From NCBI GenBank assembly GCA_003609755.1, contig AP017991.1, forward strand, positions 248,001 through 312,000: a stretch of DNA of 64,000 nt, given 5' to 3'. Position 1 is the first letter of the stretch; every line of letters begins with the position of its first letter. A model generated the notes under the pieces. That model did not search any database and was not told the DNA's origin. It saw nothing but the letters and a program-made list of their open reading frames with translations. Shown piece after piece: positions 18,956 to 29,642 of the stretch. Position numbers and translations under genes: made by a program. The stretch comes from Planktothrix agardhii NIES-204. Lineage in GTDB: Bacteria > Cyanobacteriota > Cyanobacteriia > Cyanobacteriales > Microcoleaceae.

Positions 18956-18962
18956 ATCGGAA

Positions 18963-19124
18963 CTAATAATAAACTTCCTTATGATTGATTTTTATTTGAT
19001 TAGCTAACTGTTTAGAAATAAAAATAGTATCAGCACCCGTATCTAATAGAAACGTAAACGGCCCTTGATCATTAATTTTAAGCGAGGCTAACATCACTCC
19101 CAAACGACTTTTTAAGGGGATAGC
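18963..19124 (-). pseudogene. Retropepsin-like aspartyl protease fragment
   Basis: The minus-strand frame reads LGVMLASLKINDQGPFTF, then LLDTGADTIFISKQLANQ, and stops after HKEVYY. The LLDTGAD motif and following hydrophobics match the N-terminal half of small retroviral-type aspartyl proteases of cyanobacteria. Only about 50 residues remain, with TTG, GTG or ATG starts possible. The second half, with its hydrophobic-hydrophobic-Gly motif, is missing, so it is a truncated copy. Confidence 0.5.
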
Positions 19125-19148
19125 TTATGATCAAAGGAGTCAAGCATT

Positions 19149-19916
19149 TCATTCATTATAAAGAGCTTGATAACAAGCATCAGATAGTTCAAAGTTTGCC
19201 GTTACATTCTGGATGTCATCTAAATCATCTAAACCATTCATTAACTTCATTAGCAATCGGGCTTTTTCAATATCATTAACTTCAATGATATTATTAGGAA
19301 TCCAACGCCATTCCGCCTCGACAACATAAAATTTATGTTCCCTTAAAACTTGGCTTAACTGTTCTAAATTCGTAATTTCTGTATAAACTTCTGCCCCATC
19401 GGTATCATTAACAGGCGTTAATTCATAGGATTGGGCTTCTGCTTCTACGAGGGTTTCCAGAAGTTTTTCTTCATCAATTGGCCCGGTTAAGGTAACAACA
19501 CCTTTCTGGTCAAACATCCAACTTACACATCCGGTTTCCCCCAAATTACCGCCATTTTTACTAAAAGCCACTCGTAAATCCGCCGCCGTCCGGTTGCGGT
19601 TATCCGTGAGTCCTTCAATTAAAATCGCCACGCCCCCGACCCCATAGCCTTCATAACGAATAAATTCTAACTCGGAAGCTCCAGCCCCCAGTTTCCCCGC
19701 CCCTTTTGCGATCGCTCGTTCAATATTATCATTGGGAATTGCCGCGGCTTTTGCCTTTTCAATCGCAGTTCGCAATTGAAAGTTTCCCGCCGGGTCGCCC
19801 CCTTGACGCGCCGCCACAATAATTTCCCTGGAAATTTTTGCGAACACTTTACCTTTTACCGCGTCTACTCTCGCTTTTTGGCGTTTAATATTCGCCCACT
19901 TACTATGTCCAGCCAT
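19149..19916 (-). CDS. yebC: YebC/PmpR family regulator
   Basis: The 255 residues match a full-length YebC protein: MAGHSKWANIKRQKARVDAVKG at the start, GGDPAGNFQLR, NDNIERAIAKG, and the GYGVGGVAILIE core. The family has been described both as transcriptional regulators and as translation factors easing ribosome stalling on proline-rich stretches. It is cytoplasmic and a single gene here. The start is well supported because MAGHSKW is the conserved N-terminus. Confidence 0.95.
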   Translation of the reverse strand: MAGHSKWANIKRQKARVDAVKGKVFAKISREIIVAARQGGDPAGNFQLRTAIEKAKAAAIPNDNIERAIAKGAGKLGAGASELEFIRYEGYGVGGVAILIEGLTDNRNRTAADLRVAFSKNGGNLGETGCVSWMFDQKGVVTLTGPIDEEKLLETLVEAEAQSYELTPVNDTDGAEVYTEITNLEQLSQVLREHKFYVVEAEWRWIPNNIIEVNDIEKARLLMKLMNGLDDLDDIQNVTANFELSDACYQALYNE

Positions 19917-20025
19917 ACTTACACAAAATTACAGCAACATTTATAAGACGAAGGATAATAGTTGTAGCCCTAATAATAGCATCCCCATAGAGTGAAATTT
20001 GGCAACTCCAGCAGAAACCGGGTTT

Positions 20026-21771
20026 CTAAAATTGTTTTAAATATTTTTGTCGCCATTGGGTATCAGTTTTACGATTTGTTGGTATTTCTAAGATTCTAAT
20101 ACCTGTTTGGGGGAGAGGATTTAATTTTTGTTGCAGTTGTTCCCAAGATTGGATTTGTTCATACCCAATATTATAGGTTACTGCTAATTGAGCAAAATTA
20201 ATATTTTGAGGGGTAGTAAAATATTCCTCAAAGGGAGGATCAAATTGAGAAATTGGCAACATTTCAAAAATTCCCCCGCCATTATTATTAATTAAAATAA
20301 TAGTTAAATGTCCGATAAATTTATTTCTGATTAAAAATCCATTGGTGTCATGAAGTAAGGCTAAATCCCCTGTTAATAAAATACTGCTTTGCTGATAATG
20401 GGCAATTCCTAAAGCAGTTGATAGGGTTCCATCAATGCCATTTGCCCCTCGATTAAAAAAGGGTTGAATGTTTGAATTATTCGGACACCAAAAAAACTCT
20501 ACATCCCTCACGGGCATACTATTAGAAATAAAAATTGGTGTATTTTTAGGTAAAATTTGAGAGAGTAACCAAGCGACTTTAGGTTCTATCAATGATTGAG
20601 TTAGATTTAGTTTTTTATCAATATTATTTCTGGATTGAGTTTCTAATTCATACCAATAATTAGCATATAAATTAGATTGATCTAAATGAATTTTTTTAGG
20701 ATTTTTAGCTGGATCAATTTGTTTTGATAGTTGTTCTACTGATATCCTGAGATGGGTAGTTTTTCCATGTAATCCATCTAGGTTTTGATAACTAGGATCT
20801 AGGATAAAACAATCTGGTTGTTGTTGTTCTAACCAATTTCTTAGGGTTTTACTGGTGGGTAAATCTCCTATTAAAATCACAACTTGAGGGGTGAGTTTTT
20901 CTGCTAAGGTTGGATTTCTTAGAATTAAATCATAGGTTGAAATTAAATAGGGATTGAGGTTATAATAATTCCTAACGGGGGATAATCCCTCGGCTAAAAC
21001 GGGATAATTTAAGTGTTGAGAAAGATGGGCGATCGCTTGACAATAAACCTCTGGATTTTCAGGTTGAGCTACTCCGGCAACAATAATTCCTTGAGAATAA
21101 TTATACCATAGTTTCAAATAATTAGATATATCAATATTAGAGAAAATTTGAGTTTTTGATAGATTTATTTTAGCAAAAAAATCATCAGGAAATATGGCTT
21201 TTAATGCTTCTGTTTCTGGTTGAAATACCGGGTGTAAAGGATTGCGAAAGGGAATATTCAGATGGACAACGCCGGAAATAGGAAATTGCGATCGCTCCCA
21301 AGCATAAATTAAGGTTTGTCGCAAATAACCTAACAATCCTAAATCCAAACTGGGAATGCTTAATTCCGCTTGCCAGTTGGGATAATTCCCATATAATTTA
21401 ACTTGATCAATGGTTTGTCCTGCATGACAATCTCGTAATTCAGGGGGGCGATCTGCTGTTAAAATTAATAGAGGAACTCGACTTTCTTTAGCTTCTATAA
21501 TAGCAGGATAAAAATTGGCTGCTGCGGTTCCAGAAGTACAAACTAAAACCGTCGGCAAACCCGATTTTTTGGCAATTCCTAGGGCAAAAAAAGCAGCCGA
21601 ACGCTCATCTAAAATTGGGATAGTTTCAATGCTATAATGTTGAGCAAAAGCAATAGTTAAAGGGGTAGAACGGGAACCGGGACAAAGAATAGCAGTTTTT
21701 AATCCTAATTGGGCCAAAGTTTCTACTAATACAGAAGCCCAAACTGTGTTAATATTACGGAAGTCAATCAT
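20026..21771 (-). CDS. menD: SEPHCHC synthase (MenD)
   Basis: Thiamine-diphosphate enzyme that joins isochorismate with 2-oxoglutarate to give SEPHCHC, a step to phylloquinone (vitamin K1), the photosystem I electron carrier in cyanobacteria. The 581 residues have the expected order: N-terminal Pyr domain with LCPGSRSTPLTIA and DERSAAFFALG, a central domain, and the PP domain with RGANGIDGTLSTALG and TGDLALLHDTNG. The start codon is 46 bases from that of dnaE on the opposite strand, so the two share a divergent promoter region. Confidence 0.95.
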   Translation of the reverse strand: MIDFRNINTVWASVLVETLAQLGLKTAILCPGSRSTPLTIAFAQHYSIETIPILDERSAAFFALGIAKKSGLPTVLVCTSGTAAANFYPAIIEAKESRVPLLILTADRPPELRDCHAGQTIDQVKLYGNYPNWQAELSIPSLDLGLLGYLRQTLIYAWERSQFPISGVVHLNIPFRNPLHPVFQPETEALKAIFPDDFFAKINLSKTQIFSNIDISNYLKLWYNYSQGIIVAGVAQPENPEVYCQAIAHLSQHLNYPVLAEGLSPVRNYYNLNPYLISTYDLILRNPTLAEKLTPQVVILIGDLPTSKTLRNWLEQQQPDCFILDPSYQNLDGLHGKTTHLRISVEQLSKQIDPAKNPKKIHLDQSNLYANYWYELETQSRNNIDKKLNLTQSLIEPKVAWLLSQILPKNTPIFISNSMPVRDVEFFWCPNNSNIQPFFNRGANGIDGTLSTALGIAHYQQSSILLTGDLALLHDTNGFLIRNKFIGHLTIILINNNGGGIFEMLPISQFDPPFEEYFTTPQNINFAQLAVTYNIGYEQIQSWEQLQQKLNPLPQTGIRILEIPTNRKTDTQWRQKYLKQF

Positions 21772-21817
21772 TTTATCTGAATTAATTTTAAGTTTAATTT
21801 AACTAAGGGACTCAACC

Positions 21818-24496
21818 ATGTCTTTTGTAGGTTTACATATTCATAGTGATTATAGTTTACTGGATGGGGCATCACAATTACCCCAATTAATTGACCGAGC
21901 ATTAGAGTTAGGAATGTCTGCGATCGCTATCACCGATCACGGCGTTATGTATGGGGCGATTGAGTTAATTAAAACCTGCCGAAATAAAGGAATAAAACCC
22001 ATTATTGGCAATGAGATGTATGTAATTAATGGTGATGTTAAAGTTCAGGATGAGAAGAATAAGAAACGAAGAAAATATCATCAAGTGGTCTTAGCTAAAA
22101 ATAGCCAAGGTTATAAAAACTTAGTTAAATTAACCACTATTTCACACCTGGAAGGGTTTCAAGGAAAAGGCATTTTTGCACGTCCCTGTATTAATAAAGA
22201 ACTATTAGAACAATATCACGAAGGGTTAATTGTTACCAGTGCTTGTTTAGGGGGAGAAATTCCCCAAGCAATTTTACAAGGGCGTTATGATGTCGCGCGG
22301 GAAGTCGCTCAATGGTATCAAAGGGTATTTGGAGAAGATTTTTATTTAGAAATTCAAGATCATGGTTCTCCAGAAGATCGGATGGTAAACGTTGAAATTG
22401 TTAAAATTAGTCGAGAATTAAATATTAAAATTATTGCAACAAATGACTCCCATTTTATCTCCTGCAATGATGTGGAAGCCCATGATGCCTTACTTTGTAT
22501 TAATACTCAAAAATTAATTAGTGAAGAAAAAAGGATGCGCTATAGCGGTACAGAATATTTAAAATCTGCCGAAGAAATGGGGCAATTGTTTCAAGATCAC
22601 CTACCTAATGATATCATTCAAGAAGCGATTAATAATACCGTAGAAGTTGCTAATAAAGTTGAACCCTATAAGGGCATTTTGGGAGAACCTCGTATCCCTG
22701 ACTATCCAATTCCACCCGATCATACGGCGGATACTTACTTAGAAGAAGTTACCTGGAAAGGGTTACTACAAAGAATGAATGCTAAAACCAGAAGCGAGAT
22801 TAAACCTGTTTATAAAGAGCGCTTAGAATATGAACTAAAAATGATGCAACAGATGGGGTTTTCTACTTATTTTTTAGTGGTTTGGGATTATATTAAATTT
22901 GCCAGAGATAACAATATTGCCGTTGGGCCAGGACGAGGTTCGGCTGCGGGATCATTGGTCGCTTATGCTTTAAAAATCACCAATATTGATCCAGTTTATC
23001 ATGGTTTATTATTTGAAAGATTTTTAAATCCTGAACGGAAATCTATGCCTGATATTGATACGGATTTCTGTATTGAAAGACGAGATGAAATGATTAAATA
23101 TGTTACTGATAAATATGGAGACGATAAGGTAGCCCAAATTATTACTTTTAACCGCATGACTTCTAAAGCTGTGTTAAAAGATGTCGCCCGGGTATTAGGA
23201 ATTTCCTATAAAAATTCGGATAAAATGGCTAAATTAATTCCGGTTTCACGGGGAAAACCAGCCCGTTTGAAAGTGATGATTTCAGATCAAAGTCCCGCGC
23301 CGGAATTCAAAGAAGCCTATGATAACGAAGATGTTGCTATTCATAATGATGCCGGGGATGAAGTTGGAACAATTAAAGTTAAACAATGGTTAGATATGGC
23401 AATTCGGATTGAAGGTACGAATAAAACCTTCGGAGTTCATGCAGCGGGTGTGGTGATTTCCAAACAGTCTTTAGACGAAATTGTTCCCCTACAACGGAAT
23501 AATGATGGGGCGGTAATTACTCAATATTATATGGAGGATTTAGAAGCCGTTGGGCTATTAAAAATGGACTTTTTAGGCTTGAAAAATTTAACCATGATTC
23601 AAAAAGCCGTTGATTATATTGAACAAAAACATCACTATAAAATTGATCCTGAAAAACTTCCTTCTGATATTGAAAGAAAAGCCCAAGATGCCTATAAAAC
23701 CCATAAAAAGTTACCTGAAGATGTGCAGAAAACTTATAAATTACTGGAAAAAGGAGATTTAGATGGCATCTTTCAGTTAGAATCTTCTGGAATGATGGAT
23801 ATTGTTAAAAAACTCAAACCTTCCTGTTTAGATGATATTTCTTCTATTTTAGCGCTGTATCGTCCGGGGCCCTTAGATGCGGGTTTAATTCCACAATTTA
23901 TTGATCGTAAACATGGACGGGATGAAATTAGCTATGATCATCCACTGTTAGAGCCAATTTTAAAAGAAACCTATGGAATTTTATGTTTTCAAGAACAAAT
24001 TATGAGATTAGCTCAAGATTTAGCGGGCTATTCTTTAGGTCAAGCCGATTTGTTAAGACGAGCGATGGGAAAGAAAAAAGCCGAAGAAATGAATAAGCAA
24101 CGGGAGACATTTATTGATGGAGCAACTAAAAATGGAGTTCAGCAAAAAATCGCCGAAAAACTGTTTGAACAGATGCTTCAATTCGCGGAATATTGTTTAA
24201 GTTATGATACAGAAATTTTAACCGTTGAATATGGGTTAATACCCATTAGTAAAATTGTTGAGGAAAAAATAGAATGTACAGTTTATACTGTTAATAATCA
24301 GGGTTATGTCTATACTCAACCGATTGCTCAATGGCATAATCGAGGAGAACAAGAAGTTTTTGAATATTACCTAGAAGATGGTTCAGTTATTCGAGCGACA
24401 AAAGATCATAAATTTATGACTGTTGAGGGTCAAATGTTACCTATTGATGAAATTTTTGAAAAAGAGTTAGACTTACAACAGATTAATTTTAATTAA
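21818..24496 (+). CDS. dnaE: DNA polymerase III alpha subunit, N-terminal part with split DnaE intein (DnaE-N)
   Basis: Residues 1-792 are the N-terminal portion of the replicative polymerase: PHP domain ([14 protein letters not shown]) and polymerase core with PDIDTDFC and the [11 protein letters not shown] region. The extein ends AEY, then Cys793 opens the N-intein half (CLSYDTEIL), 100 residues long, including the block-B T-x-x-H motif in [10 protein letters not shown]. As in other cyanobacteria, the product must find the separately encoded C-intein/DnaE-C and splice in trans. The partner gene is not in this window. The N-extein and intein lengths are close to known homologues. Confidence 0.97.
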   Translation: MSFVGLHIHSDYSLLDGASQLPQLIDRALELGMSAIAITDHGVMYGAIELIKTCRNKGIKPIIGNEMYVINGDVKVQDEKNKKRRKYHQVVLAKNSQGYKNLVKLTTISHLEGFQGKGIFARPCINKELLEQYHEGLIVTSACLGGEIPQAILQGRYDVAREVAQWYQRVFGEDFYLEIQDHGSPEDRMVNVEIVKISRELNIKIIATNDSHFISCNDVEAHDALLCINTQKLISEEKRMRYSGTEYLKSAEEMGQLFQDHLPNDIIQEAINNTVEVANKVEPYKGILGEPRIPDYPIPPDHTADTYLEEVTWKGLLQRMNAKTRSEIKPVYKERLEYELKMMQQMGFSTYFLVVWDYIKFARDNNIAVGPGRGSAAGSLVAYALKITNIDPVYHGLLFERFLNPERKSMPDIDTDFCIERRDEMIKYVTDKYGDDKVAQIITFNRMTSKAVLKDVARVLGISYKNSDKMAKLIPVSRGKPARLKVMISDQSPAPEFKEAYDNEDVAIHNDAGDEVGTIKVKQWLDMAIRIEGTNKTFGVHAAGVVISKQSLDEIVPLQRNNDGAVITQYYMEDLEAVGLLKMDFLGLKNLTMIQKAVDYIEQKHHYKIDPEKLPSDIERKAQDAYKTHKKLPEDVQKTYKLLEKGDLDGIFQLESSGMMDIVKKLKPSCLDDISSILALYRPGPLDAGLIPQFIDRKHGRDEISYDHPLLEPILKETYGILCFQEQIMRLAQDLAGYSLGQADLLRRAMGKKKAEEMNKQRETFIDGATKNGVQQKIAEKLFEQMLQFAEYCLSYDTEILTVEYGLIPISKIVEEKIECTVYTVNNQGYVYTQPIAQWHNRGEQEVFEYYLEDGSVIRATKDHKFMTVEGQMLPIDEIFEKELDLQQINFN
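24194..24493 (+). other. Split intein N-half (IntN) coding segment
   Basis: It starts at the TGT codon for Cys793, the nucleophile of the first splicing step, and runs to the stop codon. CLSYDTEIL and ATKDHKF match the DnaE split-intein family. The 100-residue length is typical of the naturally split form. Confidence 0.95.
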
Positions 24497-24692
24497 AATC
24501 TATAACTAAGTTCCCAAACAAGTCATAATAGAAGCATGGGGTTTTCCATGGCTTTTGTAACGTGATGCAGTCGCCATATATATAAGCAAGTTTAGCATAT
24601 TTTAGAAAAATCATTACTGCTTTTGATACAAAATTTAATTATTTTGCTATAATTAGATTGATTCAATTTTTTCTATATCCTCAAGGCAAGAA

Positions 24693-25550
24693 ATGAATTT
24701 AACTGAAGTGATTGAAATTTTGGGTGAACCTTATTATAAATCAAATACTTGCTTGATTTATAATTTAGATTGCTTAGAAGTCTTAAAAAAGATTCCTTCT
24801 GATAGCTTACAATTAACTGTTACAAGTCCTCCTTATAATATTGGGAAAGAATATGAAGAATGTCTGCCTCTCAATAAGTATTTAAGCTGGTGTATAGAAT
24901 GGATTCAAGAAATTTATCGAGTAACTAATCCTAATGGGGCATTTTGGTTAAACTTAGGTTATACTTCTATTCCTGGTGTTGCTAAGGCAATTCCGATTCC
25001 TTATTTACTATGGGATAAAATACCTTTTTATTTGATTCAAGAAATTATTTGGAATTATGGAGCAGGAGTTGCTGGAAAAAAATTCTTTTCACCTAGAAAC
25101 GAAAAATTTCTCTGGTATGTCAAAGATCCTAATAATTATATTTTTAATTTAGATGATATTCGAGATCCTAATGTCAAATATCCGAATCAAAAGAAAAATG
25201 GTAAAATTAAAGTTAATCCATTAGGAAAAAACCCGACGGATGTTTGGTCATTTCCTAAAGTAACATCCGGTAAAAATCGCGCATCTAAAGAACGAACTTC
25301 TCATCCGGCACAATTTCCTATTACTGTTATTGATCGGATTATTAAAGCATCTTCTCATCAGGGAGATTTAATTATAGATCCTTTTTTGGGTTCTGGAACA
25401 ACTGCGATCGCAGCTTTAAGTTTAAATCGTCAAGTAATTGGTTTTGAAATTAAACCCGAATATTGTGAAATTGCAACTCAAAGAATACAAAATTATTTAG
25501 AAGAAATAAATTTTATACAAACTTCATTGTTGCCTCTGATTTATAATTAA
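24693..25550 (+). CDS. Site-specific DNA methyltransferase (beta class, probable N4-cytosine)
   Basis: The 285-residue enzyme has catalytic motif IV as TSPPYNIGK (residues 44-52), followed by SAM-binding motif I as DPFLGSGTTA (from residue 229). This motif order is that of beta-class amino-methyltransferases. SPPY rather than DPPY favours N4-cytosine methylation. It converges with a ScaI-like endonuclease gene 31 bases away, so the pair is a complete type II restriction-modification system. By analogy with ScaI the target would be AGTACT, which is inference. Confidence 0.88.
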   Translation: MNLTEVIEILGEPYYKSNTCLIYNLDCLEVLKKIPSDSLQLTVTSPPYNIGKEYEECLPLNKYLSWCIEWIQEIYRVTNPNGAFWLNLGYTSIPGVAKAIPIPYLLWDKIPFYLIQEIIWNYGAGVAGKKFFSPRNEKFLWYVKDPNNYIFNLDDIRDPNVKYPNQKKNGKIKVNPLGKNPTDVWSFPKVTSGKNRASKERTSHPAQFPITVIDRIIKASSHQGDLIIDPFLGSGTTAIAALSLNRQVIGFEIKPEYCEIATQRIQNYLEEINFIQTSLLPLIYN

Positions 25551-25581
25551 GGGATAAATCTGGTAACGAATATTTATTATA

Positions 25582-26331
25582 TTAACTCAATTCTAAATCT
25601 TCAAGTTTTTGTTTAAATTTTAGCAATTTTTTATTAACTCCTTGATAATTTTCTAACTCTCTAACTGTCTTAATTCCTTCATCTTCAAATATTTTTGCTG
25701 TTTTTCCCCCAATACCTTTGAGTAGGGTCACAGGAGTATTTAACCGATATTCTCCAGCAATAGGAATCAATTTATAGGTGTAAATTTCTTCACTCAAACC
25801 TGCCGATTGACCTGATTCTGATGATTGTGCTTTCCAATCTGAATGATCAATCCAACCAAATCTGATCAAATTGATTATCCGATCATAAAAATTAACAGTG
25901 ATATAATAACCCGATTTTTCTTTTTTAGCTAAATCAGGATTTTCCACTGATTTTCCATAACTGCGATTTCCGAAAATTTTCAAACCAAGTTGACCTGATG
26001 TTTTGATCTCAATAGAATACAATTGATCTGAAATATAAACTAGATCTTTTTCTTCTTTACTAACACCACCCCTCCACAGTTGAGGTTCTCTCTTTTGTAA
26101 TTCCTTCGCAAATAACTTTTCAAAAAAGTAACCAACAACCATGGCAGGGACATCTAAACTATAAAGTGGAATTGCTAATTCACCTTCTCCAATTGTTGTT
26201 TGCCATAAAATATCCCAACTTTTCAAAGCAATTTCTCTAATCATTTCTAAATGAAGCGGATGATTTTCAATTAACTCTTGTGTTTTGGATTTCCATTGCT
26301 CAATACTTAAACCTTCATAGGGTGAAGTCAT
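25582..26331 (-). CDS. ScaI-family type II restriction endonuclease with C-terminal HhH extension
   Basis: The 249-residue protein starts MTSPYEGLSIEQW and contains a PD-(D/E)XK-type active site: Asp96 (EKDLVYI) and Glu108-x-Lys110 (SIEIKTS), then KIFGNRSYG, GYYITVNFYD and LIRFGWIDHSDW, as I recall for the ScaI family. Residues about 196-235 (TPVTLLKGIGGKTAKIFEDE) form an extra helix-hairpin-helix-like element not needed for catalysis. The adjacent convergent methyltransferase protects the host. Confidence in the ScaI family is moderate to good; specificity is not provable from sequence. Confidence 0.8.
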   Translation of the reverse strand: MTSPYEGLSIEQWKSKTQELIENHPLHLEMIREIALKSWDILWQTTIGEGELAIPLYSLDVPAMVVGYFFEKLFAKELQKREPQLWRGGVSKEEKDLVYISDQLYSIEIKTSGQLGLKIFGNRSYGKSVENPDLAKKEKSGYYITVNFYDRIINLIRFGWIDHSDWKAQSSESGQSAGLSEEIYTYKLIPIAGEYRLNTPVTLLKGIGGKTAKIFEDEGIKTVRELENYQGVNKKLLKFKQKLEDLELS

Positions 26332-26402
26332 TAAATTTTTTACTCCTTATTCAAACGTTAAAAAGTTGATGTGTCACATCTAAATACCTGATATCTGATG
26401 AT

Positions 26403-27725
26403 TTATGAAGAAGGTGCAACCGTTTGTACTAAAATCTGATTACGAGTTGAATCACCAATACCCGGACGACGACCATCAATATGAGGTTGAATTAATTCGG
26501 GTAAGCTATCAGGAGAACCCCATTTACTCACTAATTGCTGTAATAATAAATCTTGATCCGCTCTTAACCCATCTAAATTTGTGCCTCGATTAATAATAGC
26601 AAACCAAACTAAACCGCGATCGCGAGTTGGTAGAACTCCTGCTAAGGCACTCACGTCTGATAATGTTCCAGTTTTAACAGGAGAAGAAACCGGAATTTTT
26701 CGATCTTCTAATGTACCTTGGGTGTCGATTCCGGCAATAGGAAATAAATCGGCAACGGTAAGATTTGTATCTTGTAAATATCGAGCTAAAGCCATAAACA
26801 TTCCGACAACTGCCCTCGGAGAAATTTGATTTTCCGGTTCTAAACCCGAACCATTAATCAACCGGATTTCATCTATGGGAACTCCCGCCGCTTGTGATGC
26901 TAATTGTCTAACATTCGCAGCCCCGCCCACATTTGCCGCTAAAATTTCAGCCATGAGATTATTACTATAAATATTCATTTGTTTAATAATTTCAACTAAA
27001 GCTAAAGACTGATGACGAATAATTGGGGTTGAATTCACAGCCCCAGTTTGAGCAATAATATTTCCTGAAATCACAACTTGAGGTTTAGCGGTTCCCGGTG
27101 TCATCCGAGAATGCTGACCAATAATTTCTTCCTTCCAAGATTGGGAATTAAATGCCTCTTTTAATAATTGACCCACTTTCATCGGATCAACTTCATAATT
27201 CATATAAAAACGATCCGTAATAATTAAATTACCCGCGACCCCGCGAATTCCCATTTGATTTAAACTATTTCCCAAAGCGATCGCTTCTTCCCAAATAAAA
27301 AACGGATCACCATTCCCCGTAACTACTAAATCTCCCTGTACCACCCCCCCAACAATTGGCCCAGTCACCCCTAGAATCGTCTCAAACCGATGTTCAGGGG
27401 GCCAAACCTGGAGGGATGCCAAGGAAGTCGCTATCTTCGTTAGAGAAGCGGCTGGCAGGGGTGTAGTGCCGGAATTTTTCGCCAAAGGAACCCAACTTGA
27501 CTGTACCCAAACCCCCTGGACATCCTGGGAAAGTCCCTTAGCCGATAACCGATTCAAATATTGCTGTACCACTGCTTCTGCAACGGGATCAGGCTGTTGG
27601 GGAAACACCACCTGAGATAACTCCGTTTCCAAGTTCTCCAATACAGAATTATTGAGTTCCGCCCGATCCATCCCCGCCATTTGCAACCAAACACTAACTA
27701 ATCCCGAACTCAAAATATCAATCAT
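26403..27725 (-). CDS. dacB: D-alanyl-D-alanine carboxypeptidase, PBP4/DacB type (S13)
   Basis: The ATG at 27725 (MIDILSSG) is preferred over an upstream TTG; 440 residues. The three penicillin-binding signatures are present: SxxK (Ser94-Leu-Thr-Lys97 in AASLTKIA), SxN (YSNNLMAEIL) and KTG (PVKTGTLSDVSALAG). S13 enzymes trim the terminal D-Ala of peptidoglycan peptides and cleave cross-links outside the cytoplasmic membrane. The N-terminus has a short hydrophobic stretch but no classical cleavage site, so export should be checked. Confidence 0.9.
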   Translation of the reverse strand: MIDILSSGLVSVWLQMAGMDRAELNNSVLENLETELSQVVFPQQPDPVAEAVVQQYLNRLSAKGLSQDVQGVWVQSSWVPLAKNSGTTPLPAASLTKIATSLASLQVWPPEHRFETILGVTGPIVGGVVQGDLVVTGNGDPFFIWEEAIALGNSLNQMGIRGVAGNLIITDRFYMNYEVDPMKVGQLLKEAFNSQSWKEEIIGQHSRMTPGTAKPQVVISGNIIAQTGAVNSTPIIRHQSLALVEIIKQMNIYSNNLMAEILAANVGGAANVRQLASQAAGVPIDEIRLINGSGLEPENQISPRAVVGMFMALARYLQDTNLTVADLFPIAGIDTQGTLEDRKIPVSSPVKTGTLSDVSALAGVLPTRDRGLVWFAIINRGTNLDGLRADQDLLLQQLVSKWGSPDSLPELIQPHIDGRRPGIGDSTRNQILVQTVAPSS

Positions 27726-27771
27726 ATTCAAATGCTAAACACTATCAAACAAACCAGTATTACATGGAACA

Positions 27772-27815
27772 GGACTTACGCAGATGCGCCATGCGTAGCG
27801 TAGCTCTGTATAGAA
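27772..27815. repeat. GACTTACGCA / ATGCGTAGCGTAGC dispersed element
   Basis: GGACTTACGCAGATGCGCCATGCGTAGC-type text with internal TACGCA/TGCGTA symmetry lies between the dacB and HIT genes, in a form known to me as a frequent intergenic repeat in filamentous cyanobacteria. Recurrence within this window was not seen. Confidence 0.35.
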
Positions 27816-27856
27816 AATTGTTAATATCTCCTAAATTGTCTAAATACCTCAGCTAA

Positions 27857-28246
<390 letters not shown>

Positions 28247-28346
28247 ACTCTTTGGGCGAGGCAATCTCGCCCCACCCCGATATAGCAGAAATCAAAATAT
28301 AAGATTTCCTGATTACATAGATTGGGAAAAATTTTATTAAAACCTC

Positions 28347-28380
28347 TTTACAAAACGCAATCATCTGTGTCATATTAGTA
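28347..28380 (+). promoter_or_regulatory. Probable psbA promoter
   Basis: TTTACA (28347-28352) is followed after about 18 bases by CATATTAG, giving a -35/-10 pair of the form known for psbA promoters. TTTACAAA also matches one half of the HLR1 site bound by RpaB. It lies about 65 bases before the start codon. Confidence 0.45.
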
Positions 28381-28441
28381 ATCAAGGTAGAAAAACAACT
28401 ACCGACGAACCTCGACAAATACATAGCAATACATACCTAAC

Positions 28442-29524
28442 ATGACAACCACGATTCAGCAGCGCGAAAGCGCCTCCATCTGGGAACGGTTCTGTAACTG
28501 GGTGACATCCACCAACAACCGCATTTATATCGGTTGGTTCGGAGTCCTGATGATCCCCACCTTATTAACCGCCACCATCTGCTACATCGTCGCCTTCGTC
28601 GCGGCTCCCCCCGTAGACATCGATGGTATCCGTGAACCCGTAGCTGGTTCGCTGTTATACGGAAACAACATCATCTCCGGTGCAGTTGTTCCTTCCTCTA
28701 ACGCCATCGGTTTACACTTCTACCCCATTTGGGAAGCAGCCAGCTTAGATGAGTGGCTGTACAACGGAGGCCCTTACCAGTTAGTGATTTTCCACTTCCT
28801 GATTGGGATTCTGTGCTACATGGGACGGGAATGGGAACTCTCCTACCGTTTAGGGATGCGTCCTTGGATCTGCGTCGCCTACTCTGCACCAGTTGCAGCA
28901 GCAGCCGCCGTGTTCCTGATCTACCCCATCGGTCAAGGTTCATTCTCTGATGGTATGCCTTTAGGTATCTCTGGAACCTTCAACTTCATGTTAGTGTTCC
29001 AAGCCGAACACAACATCTTAATGCACCCCTTCCATATGTTAGGAGTTGCTGGAGTTTTTGGTGGTAGTTTATTCTCCGCCATGCACGGTTCTTTAGTTAC
29101 CTCTTCCTTAGTTCGTGAAACCACCGAAACCGAGTCACAAAACTACGGTTACAAATTCGGTCAAGAAGAAGAAACCTACAACATCGTTGCAGCCCACGGT
29201 TACTTTGGTCGTTTAATCTTCCAATATGCCAGCTTCAACAACAGCCGTAGCTTACACTTCCTGTTAGGCGCATGGCCTGTAATCGGAATTTGGTTCACCG
29301 CTTTAGGTGTATCCACCATGGCATTCAACCTGAACGGTTTCAACTTCAACCAGTCAATCATCGACTCTACCGGTCGCGTGATCAATACCTGGGCTGATGT
29401 GTTAAACCGCGCTAACCTGGGTATGGAAGTAATGCACGAGCGCAACGCTCACAACTTCCCCTTAGACTTAGCTTCTGGTGAATCTGCTCCTGTGGCTTTG
29501 ATTGCTCCTCAAATCAATGGTTAA
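28442..29524 (+). CDS. psbA: Photosystem II reaction-centre protein D1
   Basis: The 360-residue D1 protein binds the water-oxidising Mn cluster, P680, pheophytin and QB. Seen directly: redox-active Tyr161 (IYPIG), Asp170, His190, His198, and the C-terminal cleavage point after Ala344 with a 16-residue tail starting SGESAPVAL, removed by CtpA. Residue 130 is Glu (MGREWE), the form linked to high-light D1 isoforms. Codon use is C-rich compared with neighbours, as expected for very high expression. A strong terminator follows. Confidence 0.99.
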   Translation: MTTTIQQRESASIWERFCNWVTSTNNRIYIGWFGVLMIPTLLTATICYIVAFVAAPPVDIDGIREPVAGSLLYGNNIISGAVVPSSNAIGLHFYPIWEAASLDEWLYNGGPYQLVIFHFLIGILCYMGREWELSYRLGMRPWICVAYSAPVAAAAAVFLIYPIGQGSFSDGMPLGISGTFNFMLVFQAEHNILMHPFHMLGVAGVFGGSLFSAMHGSLVTSSLVRETTETESQNYGYKFGQEEETYNIVAAHGYFGRLIFQYASFNNSRSLHFLLGAWPVIGIWFTALGVSTMAFNLNGFNFNQSIIDSTGRVINTWADVLNRANLGMEVMHERNAHNFPLDLASGESAPVALIAPQING

Positions 29525-29548
29525 TTTTTAACCTAAATAATACAAAAG

Positions 29549-29576
29549 ACGCTCTCCGAAAGGGGGGCGTTTTTTG
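29549..29576 (+). terminator. Intrinsic terminator of psbA
   Basis: ACGCTCTCC-GAAA-GGGGGGCGT forms a 9-base-pair stem with a GNRA-type loop (29549-29570) followed by TTTTTT. It lies 24 bases after the stop codon. Confidence 0.9.
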
Positions 29577-29642
29577 GTGTTTATCACTATAATCCTATAT
29601 TTCTCGCTCGCAATCATTATTTATCAGAGTCTCCTATTCACT

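Noticed and set aside
21818-24496. dnaE truncated by mutation
   Set aside because: The early end is the natural split-intein form: CLSYDTEIL begins an intact 100-residue intein N-half.
28698-29445. Open frames antisense to psbA
   Set aside because: They arise from codon bias in psbA and have no recognisable protein text.
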